Numbered from the stretch's first letter, positions 21,661 to 32,355 are shown. The stretch: 64,000 bases of DNA from Prorocentrum cordatum (GCA_963575745.1 CAUYUJ010007269.1:5001-69000); one strand, 5' to 3'. Notes: generated by a model from the sequence alone, not told the origin. Translations and numbers: made by a program.

Positions 21661-22159
21661 TTACAGATATTCATTCGGTTTTGCGATGTGTTTTCGTGAT
21701 CGTAAGTCCTTTAGAATATACGAAGGCCCTACGATCTGGCGGCACTGGTCGTAAGGCCTTCAAAATATACGAACGTCTAATGAATCGAACTATATATGTG
21801 TTAGCATCCTGATCAAAGACAAGTACAGTTTCGGTTTCGACAGAATGTCAAGCTGTGAACTGGCCGGACTGTCGCGGGGCGACGAGTCGGGCCCAGAGAC
21901 CTGCAACCATAAGCAGAAAAAGACGGTCGCTCTCCAGGAGGCGTTTTTGCATTCTTGATTTCGCCAGTTGGCCGACGGGTGGGGGAGGGGGGGGGGGGCC
22001 TGGGCCCGGGCCAGTGCTTCGTCGATCGGTTTCACCAGTCGTATAGGCAGACTGGGGGGGAAGTGGCCCCGACCAGTCGCCCAAAGCAGCCGAGATCTGG
22101 TCTATGGAGGGGGGGGGGGCGAGGCCAGGGGCCCGGGCCGATCCGCGAAACAATGACTT

Positions 22160-22322
22160 TCAAGGGGCCCAGGGACACACAAATAAATACACACAAATAA
22201 CAAGATTCCCAATATTTTCACATCTTTTTAATGTGTTTGTCTCCCCCCCCACTTCCCAATGTTTCCAATCTTTTCCTGGGAGTCGACGATTCATTGTGTC
22301 TGTGTGTTTCTTTTCCTCCTGG
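22160..22322 (+). mobile_element. Short mobile element (family D160), copy A
   Basis: Begins CAAGGGGCCCAGGGACACAC and ends TGTGTCTGTGTGTTTC-TTTTCCTCCT, with GAGTCGACGATT inside. It is flanked by GACTT at 22,155-22,159 and 22,323-22,327, a probable target-site duplication. Other copies lie near 26.98, 32.89, 34.58 (inverted), 47.94 and 55.69 kb. Confidence 0.8.
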
Positions 22323-22689
22323 GACTTGAAAAACCGGTACCAGTCCTCAGAAATCACGATTGTTTCGTGACCTGGGCCCCGGGCTCTCGACGCTCTCCCT
22401 GGGCCACATTTGCTCTTCATCCTGGATATCGTGTCTTGGCAACCCTAAACGTGCACCCAAAGGCCCCGGCCAAGCTGAGAAAGCCCGGATTTCTCGCGAC
22501 GAGGAGGATAAGACCTGGCGGCGCTCACGAAACGGGTGTGGGGGAAGGGGGGAGGCGTCTTGGAAGCACCCTGCCTCTTAGAACGCGCGGGCCTTGTCCG
22601 TGAATGCAAGGCCGGCGCCTTCTGCGAAGCAGCCTCGTTCCCCGAAGCCTCCTTCCCTCCCCCTGCCCCGCTGTGCCCGTGAGGATGAA

Positions 22690-22862
22690 AAGACAGCATA
22701 ACCATAAACCTTCGGAGGTCCGCGCGGATGTGTTGGAACTGCGCTGCGCACCCCTCCCTGGCGCGCGGCGCGCGCCACCGAGGGCGGCACCGGAGGCGGC
22801 GTCAGGCGGCCCCAGCGAAGATCCGAAGATCCGCGCGGAGCTCCGAAAGTGCACGTTTAGAA
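22690..22862. mobile_element. GC-rich foldback element (family M), copy 2
   Basis: CATAACCATAAACCTTCGGAGGTCCGCGCGG on the left pairs with CCGCGCGGAGCTCCGAAAGTG on the right, around a CCCTCCCTGGCGCGCGG core. It lies next to exon d. Confidence 0.75.
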
Positions 22863-22953
22863 ACCTTTTTTTCGGAGGATGGAGAAGGCCCTTGCCCGCT
22901 GCGCGCGCAGCCCTGCGCCCGCCCGGGCGCGCCACTGCCACTTCGGCCTCCGC

Positions 22954-23043
22954 CTGCACCCACGCCGAGGCGACGTGCCAGGCCTGGTTGCTGGTGAGGC
23001 TGGCGCCCGAATTGACCGCGTCGATCCAGCTGTCCCACTTCTC
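22954..23043 (-). CDS. Patched/Dispatched-type RND protein, exon d (lumenal loop)
   Basis: Minus strand, 30 codons, phase 0. The acceptor is GTCCCCAG|GAGAAG, just after a (TCC)n-rich polypyrimidine tract. The donor is GTGCAG|GCGGAG (a GC donor). It encodes EKWDSWIDAVNSG, ASLTS and NQAWHVASAWVQ, with nearly every codon ending in G or C. In Patched/Dispatched proteins the stretch before helix 8 contains a Trp-rich amphipathic segment (W-x-x-W, then A-W-x-x-S-x-x-W), and this matches. It continues in frame from exon j (ALWEYK|EKWDSW) and into exon a (SAWVQ|GSWCAR). Confidence 0.8.
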
Positions 23044-23067
23044 CTGGGGACCGCCAGTGGAGGGTGA

Positions 23068-23115
23068 GGAGGAGGAGGAGGAGGAGGAGGAGGAGGAGGA
23101 GGAGGAGGAGGAAGA
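23068..23115. repeat. (GGA)n microsatellite
   Basis: About 15 GGA units. On the sense strand of exon d it forms the polypyrimidine tract upstream of the acceptor. Confidence 0.95.
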
Positions 23116-23229
23116 AAAGGAGGAGACACTTCTAAGACACTTCCCGAAGCGACCGGGGCCGCGCGGAGGAGGGGGTGGGTGGGGGAGCACGCCGCGGCCC
23201 CACGGCCGCGCCCTCGCCTGCGGGCGCCG

Positions 23230-24640
23230 CGACTCGCGCGGGCCCGTCCCACAGGCGACGGCCCTTCTCGCACAGGCAGCCACAATGCCCTCGCAGGGCG
23301 GCCACTGCCCGTCCGCGCCCATTCGGGCGTCCCTCTCGCACGGAGGCTGCCACTGCCCGTCCGCGCCCATTCGGGCGTCCCGCGCGAGTTGGCAGCGCCC
23401 GCCGACGGCTGCCGCTGCCCTCGCCGAGGGCGGGGTCCACGGCAGCGGCGGAGCGTGTAAGCTTAGTAGCAGAGAGCCCCGCCGCTCGCCGCGCCCGCTC
23501 CCTGGCGCTCTGCGCCTCAGCGTTTGGATGGGCGCCCCCTTCCTTCGCGAGCCCTGCGCTTTGCGCGGGCCGTGATGCACGGCCTGCGCACCAGCCTCTG
23601 CTGCTGCGCTGCCTCAGCCTCGCGCGTGGGCCTCGACTGGCACGGCGGCCACTTGCTGGCGATGACCCGCCGCGCTGCCCACATCGCCTGGCGGATCCTT
23701 CTCCCGCGCTCCTTCTCGCGCGCGCTGCAGACGATACTGGGCTCTAGCTTCGCCTGCCACTTCTCGCACGTCCTGGTCCCAACGCTGTGAATAATGGTGT
23801 CGGGCTCGACCTCCGCTTCCCATTTCTGGCACGCGCTGTTCCCAGGCTCGTCCTTCGCCTTCTGCTGCCACTGCCCGTCCATTTCGCGCTGCTCGCTCAC
23901 TTCCCACGCACAGTGTCCGTCATCGCGAGGCGTCCGCTGTCCGTCCGTCGAATGCTGCGACAGTCCGTCAAGTTGGGGCTGCCACTGCCTGACCTTCTCG
24001 CACGCTCGAGGCCGCCACTGCCCGTCTTTCTCATTAGCCCTGGCCCCTGCCAGAAGTAAAAATGCACCCTCCTGCGTCGGCCAGGGCGCTCGAGGCTGCC
24101 ACTGCCCGTCCTTCTCGCGCACGCGGAATACGACTTCCTGAGGCTGCCGCTGCCCGCACTTCTCGCAAGGTCGGTCCTGGCCCTTACGGAGCTGCCAATG
24201 CCCGATCTTCTCGCGCGCGCAGGGCCCGACCTCTTTCGACGGCCACTGCCCGCCCACTTGAGGCGACCGCTGCCTGCGCTGTAGCTGATGGTGTTCGGCA
24301 CAATCATGGGCTCCCAGTTCTCGCGCTCGCACTTTCCAGTAATGTGTCTAGAAAAGTGGGCTCCAGCTTTGCCTCTCGCCCGTTCTTCTCACACGAACTC
24401 CCCGCGCAACGCTGCCACTGCCCTGTCCCCTCGGCCCTCCTGGCCCCCTCTGCCTTCTTAGCCTCCGCGGCCTTCCTGGCCTCCTTTTGCCTCGCCCGCG
24501 CTGTCCTGCATCCAGTGCAGGCCCCACCGCGGCTCCTCGGCTGTCGTCGCTGCGTCGCCCGCTCCTACTGCTGCACTGCAAGGAGCGGCGGCGGGCTCTA
24601 CCTTCGCCTCCCACGACTGCCACTGCGCGCTGAGAGGCCA
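23230..24640 (-). repeat. Degenerate minisatellite with an open frame (EK-GQWQ-type units)
   Basis: Repeats of about 45-51 bp with the core CACTGCCCGTC and TTCTCGCGCACG. On the minus strand they translate to units such as REKDGQWQPRA and CEKWQAKLEP over roughly 270 codons without a stop. Two near-identical adjacent units lie at 23,300-23,400. It could be part of a real repeat protein, but the unit length varies and there is no recognised domain. I treat it as non-coding inside intron j-d. Confidence 0.5.
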
Positions 24641-24893
24641 CCTGAAGCCAAGCTCCGTCAGCCTGCGCTTTGCTGAACGCAGGCGCCGCCACGCGCGCCG
24701 TCGGCTGCTGCGTGAGCGACTCTCCCAAACCGGGGTGCACACGAGCTATCGCCTTCGGCCATCGGCGATACCTGCCTTCGCGCCTTCCCTCGGCGCTGGA
24801 GGGCGTCCCGTGATCGCGGGCCCGGCCGCGCCCGCCGCGGGGCAAAACGGCTGCGCGGGGCCTCGCTGGGGAGCATTTTAAAGGAGCAGGCGG

Positions 24894-25255
24894 AGGAGGC
24901 GGAGGAGGAGGAGGAGGAGGAGGAGGAGGAGGAGGAGGAGGAGGAGGAGGAGGAGGAGGCGAGAGAGGAAGGAGGAAAGGGAGCAGAAGGCTGAGCTCCG
25001 GGCGTCGCTTCCAACATGTCCACGCCTGGCGCTGTCGCCTGGCTTCGGGCCCCATGGGGGCCCGAAGCCGGGCGACAGCGCCAGGAAGACTCGTGCTGGC
25101 GGCCGCCGAGGAAGAGGGGAGGACCTGCTTCCTCCTCCTCCTCCTCCTCCTCCTCCTCCTCCCCCCTCCTCCTCCCCCCCCCTCCTCCTCCTCCCCTATC
25201 CTCCTCCTCCTCCTCCTCCTCCTCCTCCTCCTCCTCCTCCTGATCCTCTTCCTGA
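24894..25255. repeat. Large inverted structure: (GGA)n, palindrome, (CTC)n
   Basis: (GGA)n at 24,894-24,960, a GC-rich palindrome centred near 25,055, then (CTC)n at 25,131-25,250. The two microsatellites are inverted relative to each other, so the whole block could fold into one long hairpin. The DNA on to 25,500 is unassigned. Confidence 0.85.
25025..25085. repeat. Near-perfect 61-bp palindrome
   Basis: The left arm CCTGGCGCTGTCGCC-TGGCTTCGGGCCCC matches the right arm GGGCCCGAAGCC-GGGCGACAGCGCCAGG with one or two mismatches around CATGG. Confidence 0.9.
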
Positions 25256-25506
25256 TCCTCCTCCTGATCCGCACCGAGTACGGAGTGGGGAAGAGCAGTG
25301 TCCGCGGGCGTCAGGGGAGGCGTCGGGAACTCCGACTCGGGTGCACTCAGAGGAGCGAAGAGGAGCAGTGCAAGACAGGCGCGGTATTGCGCTTGCTCGT
25401 GTTTTGTGAGGGCGAGGATCACGAGCCGGAGGAGGGAAAAAGGAAGCACTAAGGAAAGAGGAAACACTGAGGAGCACGAGACAAACCTCCAAGACAGCCT
25501 CAAGCA

Positions 25507-25722
25507 TCTCCCCCCTTTCGGCGGCGAGCGGGGGGGGGAAATGAGAAGGGGCGGACCTTCTCAGAAGGCTCGGGATTTCCCCGGTCTTCCTTTTGATAAA
25601 TTTGCGAAGCCTTTCCCGAAGACACGGAACACTTCTCAGAAGGCACGAGGCCTTCTGAGAAATCCCGCCGCTTTCTGAGAGGGCCTTCTCCTTCTCATTC
25701 TCCCCTCGCTCGCCGCCGACAA
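25507..25722. mobile_element. Foldback element R, copy 2
   Basis: The inverted ends TTCGGCGGCGAGCG and CGCTCGCCGCCGA each have GAGAAGG and CCTTCTC-type inner arms. The middle holds CTTCTCAGAAGGC palindromes. About 216 bp. Confidence 0.8.
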
Positions 25723-26351
25723 ATGGCTCCGAATCTCCCCAAGACGCTCCGACAACTCCAAACAAATACCCGATGCCTACAGAAGACTGCGAAGAAGCCA
25801 ACCAGCAGAACCTGGGGATACCACTGCCATGCAATACTAGTGATGTCAAGAGCGTGTGTGTCGTCTTACCGCCCTGACGGACACAATACAGCCAGGACGT
25901 GGATGACTGACAGCCTTCGGGTCGACACGATCGATGTGTAGCGGTCCAGAAGCCTTCCAGCAGGGGCCCCGCCAAGACCGACCCAAGACGGTTTCTGGAG
26001 GACCCCAAGGTGGGCCAAGGACGGTCCCACAGCCCCCTCCATATTGCCGCAAAGACGCCTTCGGACGAACTCCCAAAGATCGCCACCGACAGCTCGAGCA
26101 ACCCAACGGCAACTCAAGACCCAAGTACACAGCGCGCCCCTGACATACCCTCAGAGGCCTCTGAGCCCTCCGTTCGGAGCGGCAGAGAGACCCCAGGAGG
26201 AAAGCCATACGACCTGGTATAATGTACAGAATGGTGCTGCACAGAGCGGCGTCATGCCTCCACGCTTCCATGCCACAAACATGCAACCGTACAGCCGCGA
26301 GACACCACTCCGGCATTGCTGCGCGGCTGGAACCTCCGCATCCCTCCCCTC

Positions 26352-26476
26352 GCCATCGCTCGGACGTCCATTTCCCGTGCATATTGTCGGTTTCGTGCGT
26401 GCTTTTTTTGCTCGATGGTCCAGGATCGTCCTCAATGGTCCTCGCCGAGAACAAATGCACACGTCCGAGCGATGCC
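26352..26476. mobile_element. Foldback element K, copy 1
   Basis: GCCATCGCTCGGACGTCCA on the left and ACACGTCCGAGCGATGCC on the right are inverted copies. Inside are GTCGGTTTCGTGCGTG, a T-rich run and GATGGTCCAGGATCGTCC. TCCCTCMCCC-like sequence lies on both flanks. Confidence 0.85.
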
Positions 26477-26654
26477 AAGTCCCTCACCCCCCTCATCTGC
26501 CTCATCATCGGGGTACCCCCCCTGGGCAACCGAGAACGGGATGCTCCCGAAAGGCGGGAACGCGAGGCTCGCGCGGCCAGAGAAGGGGAGACCACGTGGA
26601 TGGGGATGGTGAGAGGGGGGGGGGCAGCGGATAGGGGCGGGCGGAAGGCAAGTC

Positions 26655-26714
26655 CTTGTACTCCCAGAGCGCCCTGGCCCCCGCCTCTTGAGACACGTCG
26701 ACCTCGTAGGTCAC
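26655..26714 (-). CDS. Patched/Dispatched-type RND protein, exon j (lumenal loop)
   Basis: Minus strand, exactly 20 codons, phase 0 at both ends. The acceptor is GACCCGAG|GTGACC and the donor TACAAG|GACTTG (a GA donor). It reads VTYEVDVSQEAGARALWEYK. It links exon e (TVRALK) to exon d (EKWDSW), giving a continuous amphipathic ARALWEYK-EKWDSW helix. It is too short to be recognised alone; support comes from phase, GC3 bias, splice style and fit to both neighbours. Confidence 0.7.
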
Positions 26715-26819
26715 CTCGGGTCGCACTCGACAGGCCTGCATCCCTCCCCTCTGTCCCTCCCTCCATTCCTCTCCCACTCCATCTTCCGCTCCCTCTCCCT
26801 CTCTCCCTTCTTCCCTCTC

Positions 26820-26905
26820 CTGATTTTTTCCTCCCAAGCATCCTGTGGTGTTGGATCCTCGTGTTGCACAGACAGTGCCACGCGCCCTCCCTCCTCCTCC
26901 CCCCC
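26820..26905. repeat. Fragment of repeat T
   Basis: CATCCTGTGGTGTTGGATCC and TCGTGTTGCACAGACAGT match the right part of 28,425-28,690 (CATCCTGTTGTGTCGGGCCC, TCGTGTTGACAAGACAGT). Confidence 0.6.
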
Positions 26906-26980
26906 CTCCTCCCATCCCTGTCTCCGCCCACTGCACATCCGTTTGGGAACGCCCATCGCACGCTCCGTGGCCCCCACAGG

Positions 26981-27152
26981 TGAAGGGGCCCTGGGACACA
27001 GAAATAAAGACACACAAATCAAAGGAGTCCCCATATTTTCCCATATGTTCTGGGTATTTTTCTTCCCCCCACCTCCCATATTTCCCCATATTCTCCCCTA
27101 TTTTCTGGGGAATCGACGATTAATTGTGTCTGTGTGTTTTTTGCCCTCCTGA
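26981..27152 (+). mobile_element. Short mobile element (family D160), copy B
   Basis: Starts TGAAGGGGCCCTGGGACACA and ends GTGTCTGTGTGTTTTTTGCCCTCCT. The flanks are ACAGG (26,976-26,980) and ACAGG (27,153-27,157). Its plus-strand edges read CACAG|GTGAAG and GAACAG|GG, so it looks like an intron on that strand. Confidence 0.8.
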
Positions 27153-27397
27153 ACAGGGACTCCACCGAAGGCCTCAGCGGCAGGCACGGCACGGCGGCCA
27201 CGCGCCCCTTTCGGCACACCCCTCACAATGCTGCGTGGCCCCATGGGGGGGGGCTCCACCCGAGGCCCCCGTGCCGGGGTGCGCACGGTGGCCCCGCACA
27301 CAGGTCGGCGCACCCCTCGCACGCCTCGTGGCCGCCTGGGGACCTCCGCCGAAGCCCCCAACGACAAGGTCCGCATGGATCCGTGGCCCCCAAGCTC

Positions 27398-27523
27398 GCC
27401 ATCGCTCGGACGTCCATTTCCCGTGCATGTTTCGGCTTCGCGCGTGTTTTTTCTTGCTCGCTGGTCCAGGATCGTCCTCAAAAGTTCTCGCCGAGAAAAA
27501 CTGCCCAGGTCCGAGCGATGCCA
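27398..27523. mobile_element. Foldback element K, copy 2
   Basis: Inserted in the 89-bp satellite. The same inverted ends as copy 1 (GCCATCGCTCGGACGTCCA and GGTCCGAGCGATGCC) enclose the same interior. Confidence 0.85.
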
Positions 27524-27855
27524 GGCAGACGGAACTGCACCGACGGTCCCCGCGGGAGGCTCCGCCGTGGCGGCCGCGGGCACACAGCTCGCCACACGCC
27601 TCGACCCCGCCGCACGCTTCGCATAGAACCCCCCAGGCACACGTCCCTCCGAAGGCCCCAGCGGCGGGGCCCGCCCGGCGGCTCGTCGCACGCCTGGCGG
27701 CGCGCGCGCGCCCCACGCGCCTCGCGGCCCCACGGAGCGCTCCTCCGAGGGGCCCCCCCCGTGCCGGGGGTGCGCACGGTGGCCCCGCAGACGCGTCGGC
27801 GCACCCCTCGCGCGCCTCGCGGCCCCACAGGGGTTCGGGTCCACACGGCGAGCCC

Positions 27856-27931
27856 TCCTCCTCCTCCTCCTCCTCCTCCTCCTCCTCCTCCTCCTCCTCC
27901 TCCTCCTCCTCCTCCTCCTCCTCCTCCTCCT
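27856..27931. repeat. (CTC)n microsatellite
   Basis: About 25 uninterrupted CTC units inside the 89-bp satellite. Confidence 0.95.
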
Positions 27932-28424
27932 CCCCCCTCGCCGCAGGCCCCAAAGGCAAGGTCCGCACGGCGGCCCTGCGCTTCTCTCGGCGCTCTCCGT
28001 CGCCCCTGTGGGGAGCTCCGCCGGCGGCCCAGACGACAGGCGGGGTCCGCAGGGCGGCCCAGAAAATCCATGCCGGCGCACCTCTCACAGGATGCGGGGC
28101 GCCACATGGAGCTCCACCTGAGGCTCCAGTCCCAGGGCCCGCATGCCCAATCCATACCACTTCGGCGCACCACTCGCACGCGTCGTGGCCTCATAGTTCT
28201 GGGGCTCCCATACAGAGCTCCTCCTGAGGCCCCAGTGCAAAGGCCTGCATGCCTGGTCCGCACCATGTCGGCGCACCCATCGCACGCTTCGTGGCCCCAT
28301 TGGGAACTCCGCCTGGGGTCCGAGCGGCTACGTTTGCATGCTTTCTCCGCGCTCTCTTGGCGCACTCCTCGCGAGCTTCGTGGCCCCACAAATTGCTCCA
28401 CTGAAGGCCCAAATCTCAAGGTCC

Positions 28425-28690
28425 TCCGTAACGGGTTGCAGCCAGATGTAACTGATTACGGCTGATCTCTGCGACCCCGTCAGCAACGTCGCTCCGCCCT
28501 TCCCACGCACGCGTTGATCATTTTGTTAACCTCTCCCCTTGGTGCCCACCTGCCTTGCGGTACACACGCGTGTACATGGCTGGGCCCCATCACCACGAGA
28601 TGCTTTCCCAACATCCTGTTGTGTCGGGCCCTCGTGTTGACAAGACAGTCCCCGCGTCGTTCCTTCCTTCGTTCCTTCCTTCCTCCTCCC
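28425..28690. repeat. Repeat T, copy 1
   Basis: About 265 bp shared with 29,250-29,500: AACGGGTT(G/A)CA, CCAGATGTAAC, GGCTGA, CAACCCC-type and GTCAGCAACGT, ending in a CTTCC or CTCTC tract. GGTTACATCCAGATGTAACC in the second copy can form a hairpin. Confidence 0.75.
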
Positions 28691-29249
28691 TCCTCCCCAT
28701 CCTTGCTTCTGCCCTGCGAATATCGATTCCAGCGCACGCCTCACACGTTTCGTGGCCTCATAGGGAGCTCCACCTGAGGCCCCAGCGAAAGGGCGCGCAT
28801 CCTTGGACCACACTATTTCGGCACACCCTTTACGCGCTCCGTGGCCCCAGAGGTAGTTCCACCGAAGGCCCGAGTGGCTGCATTCGCGCGTCTGGTCCAC
28901 TCTATTTCGGCGCACCTCTTACAAGCTTCGTGGCCCCATAACACCTGAGGCCCCAGTGCCAGGGCCCGCATACCTAGTCCACCCTACTTCGGCGCATCAC
29001 TCACATGTCCCGTAGCCTTTTTACGGAGCTCCACCTAAGGCCCCATGAAACAGGATTCACATGAGACCCTCCACCGAAGGATTCGCATAAGAGCCCCCAC
29101 CGAATGTGCATAAGATTTGCAGAATTTGAATGAGGCAGGATTCGCATAAGCTCCTCACACGTTTCGTGGCCCCCCCCAAAAAAAAACTTCCCTCAAAGAC
29201 CCCGCCGCCTGCTGCCCCCCCCAAGGCTGCGCCGACAGACGCGCAAATC

Positions 29250-29500
29250 CTCCAGAACGGGTTACATCCAGATGTAACCCGCTACGGCTGACATCTGCAA
29301 CCCCATCAGCAACGTTGCCCCGCCCCCTCTACGCACGGCCGGGTCATTTTGCTGGCCCCCTCCCGCGGCTTCGACCCGTCGTGCGGCACCCGCACTGGCA
29401 CATGGTTGGGCCCCTCGCCAGGATCTGATGTGTCCTTCTTTTCGTGTCGCCTCTCTCTCTCTCCCTCTCCCTCCCTCCCTGTGACGGGCACGAAGCAACA
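29250..29500. repeat. Repeat T, copy 2
   Basis: See copy 1. It ends in CTCTCTCTCTCCCTCTCCC. The next 130 bp to exon e are GC-rich and unassigned. Confidence 0.75.
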
Positions 29501-29634
29501 CACACGCAATCACTCGACGCGCGCGCACAGCCAGCCCATGGGAACCGACTCGCGCCCTCGAGCCGCGCGTCCTCGAGCCCCCCCCCCCTCTGCTGCCCGC
29601 CGCCGCTCCCCGCGGCCGGAGGTGAGCCGCAGAC

Positions 29635-29740
29635 CTTGAGGGCCCTCACGGTGTCGTCTATCATCCACACCTGGTCCTGGCTCAGCAGGTTGCTCCGCCA
29701 GAACTGGTAGACGTCGGTCCCGAAGGACCGGGAGGGGAAC
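29635..29740 (-). CDS. Patched/Dispatched-type RND protein, exon e (lumenal loop)
   Basis: Minus strand. The acceptor is GCCGCAG|GTTCCC and the donor CTCAAG|GTCTGC (GT). It begins in phase 2, so its first G completes an AGG (Arg) codon begun by exon i, and it ends in phase 0. It encodes FPSRSF, GTDVYQFWRSNLLSQ and VWMIDDTVRALK. Codons are almost all GC3. The aromatic F-x-W segment followed by helical R-A-L-K resembles the second lumenal loop of Dispatched-like proteins, but family assignment rests mainly on its linkage to exons a to d. Confidence 0.75.
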
Positions 29741-30045
29741 CTGCGGCGGGCGCGCCCCCAATCATCCCCTCGCTGCGACGCCTCTTTCAGACCCCCCCCG
29801 CCGCCTTCTGAGAAGGTCCCCCTCGCCCCCCCTCCCTAACCCCACCCTTCTCACGCGTGCCGTCAATTCCCCCGCTCTTCTGGAGGAACAGCTAGCCTAG
29901 CGAAGAGCCCATCCCATTCTCGAAACGATGCCGCTAGGAACAGGACAGCGGAATCAAAAAGAATACTGCGAGGGGCCTGCGGTGCCGGCGATGCTCCTAA
30001 ACGCTTGGCCCCAACAAACGACACACCACACTCAACGTTCTCCTC

Positions 30046-30163
30046 GCCATCGCTCGGACGTCCACTTCCTGTGTTTTTTTGTCGGTTTCGTGCGTGGTTT
30101 TTTCGCCACATGATCGAGGATGCTCCTCGATGGTCCTCGCCGAAGGAAGAATTCACACGCGGG
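30046..30163. mobile_element. Foldback element K, copy 3 (right end eroded)
   Basis: GCCATCGCTCGGACGTCCA, GTCGGTTTCGTGCGTGG and CTCGATGGTCCTCGCCGA are present. The right terminal repeat is reduced to TTCACACGCG. Confidence 0.75.
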
Positions 30164-30754
30164 ACTGCGTCCGCACGAGGAAAAGACGGCGACGGACGCG
30201 CCGTGGCGCTCCCTGCGGTGCCGCGAAGAGTGCGACGGGCCTGCGGACCTGGGCCGGGGCGCCGCGCGCAGACGCAGCCGCCAGGGCCTTTCGGTGGAGC
30301 CCACCATGAAAACCAGCAGGCGTGTGAGGGAGAGCCGGCCAGGCATAACAGGGGGAGCTGTTGGTCCTTTACAGTCGGGGCGTTGACCTAATTAACCCTA
30401 AATAAGGAACGAGGCCCCTCCTTTCCCATAAGTCAAACTTCGATTCCCCATCGAAAACCTTGGGGAAACCTGAGGCAAGCTGTGAAACAATCAAGGAACA
30501 CGGAGCCCTTCCCCAACGAAAAGGGTTCCTTTTCAAGACCCCTACTGTACCCCCCCTGGGGGAACCCATCGCATCGACGATCTCTCGGGAGGGGTGTCGA
30601 TGACGACGGGCCCCCTGGGGGGGGTGAGGACCGCAGCTCCCCAAGCTGTGGCTGGCCTGGGAGAGCCTGCTGCCTCGCACGAGATTGACGCCCATGGCGT
30701 GGGGCACGGGCGGGATCCGCCGGCGGGTGGGCCTTGCGCGCAGACGTAGGACAC

Positions 30755-30912
30755 CGGGGCCGAACCTAAACGGTGCTTTTCGCTCTCGTTGTCTTTTCGT
30801 TTCCCGGCGCTTTTGTCTCGACCCCGCTTTTACCGCAAAGCGAAGTCGAAACGAAAACGGCCCACGAAATCGCCCAAAACACCGTTTGGGCCCAGCCCTG
30901 GTACAAACCACA
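30755..30912. repeat. P-like short inverted repeat
   Basis: GGGGCCGAACCTAAACGGTG faces CACCGTTTGGGCCC across about 130 bp containing GAAACGAAAACGGCCC. It is related in style to element P. Confidence 0.5.
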
Positions 30913-31084
30913 ATGTGTCTGGTCGGTCGCGGCCCAGCTCGCGACGCCCAGATCTGCCCACCGCTCCCCGTCTCCGGGGGCTTCCCACCCCCCCCATTCG
31001 GGCGCAGGGCGAGAACTGCCAAATCCGCGGCTGCTGAAACGGCCTTCCCGCAACAAGAAAACATATTCCCGGAAGGCGGGATCG

Positions 31085-31185
31085 AGGAGGAGGAGGAGGA
31101 GAAGGAGGGGGAGGAGGAGGAGGCGGAGGGGGAGGAGGAGGAGGAGGAGGGGGAGGAGGAGGAGGAGGAGGAGGAGGCAAAAAAG
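31085..31185. repeat. (GGA)n microsatellite
   Basis: GGAGGAGGAGGAG with GGCGGAGGGGG interruptions. The next 1.1 kb to 32,310 is unassigned; it holds short G and C runs and a CA run (about 31,517-31,538). Confidence 0.9.
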
Positions 31186-32215
31186 GCAAAGGCAAAGGCG
31201 CTTCGGGGATGAGTCAGAACGGCCGCGGCGGCAGCAGCAGCGAGCTCTAGTAGTATCCCTGCGATAAATATGGATGCATGGGCCTGGGACCAATTTCTTG
31301 GTCGCCTAGGCCTGCCTGAGGCGCACTCCCCAGGAGCTTACTCGTGGGGGTGGGCCTCGCGCAGGGAGCTGGGTGCCTCCCTTCGCTCGACAGCTGGGGG
31401 GCTAGGGCAGGGCTCATCACGAGAGCCGTGCCCTGAGCCCCAGGGCAAGGGGCGACACACTCAGCGAGACGAGGGGGGGGGGGGGGCCACGCGCACGCAC
31501 GCGCCACCTGCAACGCACACGCACACACACACACACAGAGGGAAAGAGGCGATGGGGGGGGCGCGCCTGCGGGTCGCCCGCGTCGACGTGGCGGCAGGGC
31601 GGCGGGGGGCCGCGCCGCGCTCCACTCGCTCGGGGCTCTGCCCCCCCCCCCCCCTCCACGCTCCTCACCCCCTCCACTCCTCTCAGACAGGGCCTTCTAA
31701 CCCAAATAAAAAAATCTGCCTCCTCCTACTCAGGTCTGGGGCTGGGATGGGTGGTCGTGGGTGCTGCCTGTCTGTCCCCTGTTGTGACCAACCGTCGGTG
31801 GGACACGTAGCTGGAGTCACAGACGACCGTGCAAGAGACTCGAGGGGGGGCACGCTCCGTCGCCTTTAAGGGATCGTGCCCACCCAGTTGGGCGCTACGG
31901 GTCCCCCCCCTCGAGTATAGTAGAGCCCTCCTTACATCTGAAACATCTGAACCGTCATTTTTCTTTTTTTCTCTCAGGTCCGCTGGTCCTGCGTGGGGTA
32001 CTCTCGTCTGCGCAGCAACAGCTTCTGACGATGGAAAAATCACTTCACTGACATGCTTTGTGAGCGGGTAGTACCTGCCTCGACCTCTCGACCTCATGTT
32101 CAGATCTCCCCCTCACCGTCCGAAGCGATAGCGATCTCCTCTGCATTCACCTTACTCTCGCTCTCACTCCCCTGCCCCTTCTGGTGGTTCACCCATGGGC
32201 GCTGCTCTTTCCATC

Positions 32216-32355
32216 CGTAGAATACCCACGTGCTCGGGTCGTCTTTGTCCCATGCTGGGATGCCCTCAGCTGGAGGCGTCCAGCCATGGAATACCCACGT
32301 GCTCGGGTCACCTGAGGAGGAGGAGGAGGAGGAGGAGGAGGAGGAGGAGGAGGAG
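32216..32355. repeat. 69-bp duplication next to (GGA)n
   Basis: GAATACCCACGTGCTCGGGTC occurs at about 32,219 and again 69 bp later. It is followed by (GGA)n to 32,355. Confidence 0.75.

Larger units (their letters stand above)
27160..29190. repeat. 89-bp satellite, heavily interrupted
   Basis: Units with GGCGCA(C/T)C, CTCGCACG, CTTCGTGGCCCCA, GAGCTCC(A/G)CC and TGAGGCCCC. Spacing between successive CGTGGCC blocks is 89 bp in the best-preserved part (28,751; 28,840; 28,929). Interruptions are element K2 (27,398), a (CTC)n run (27,856) and repeat T1 (28,425). The tail from 29,040 decays into ATAAGAG-rich sequence. Confidence 0.8.
29741..31080. other. Intron i-e, right part; no exon recognised
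   Basis: Holds element K3 and a short P-like foldback. A minus-strand frame near 30,240-30,345 (MPGRLSLTRLLVFMV) ending at CCCAG|GTCCGC looks exon-like, but it is not needed for phase and is not accepted. Confidence 0.4.
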
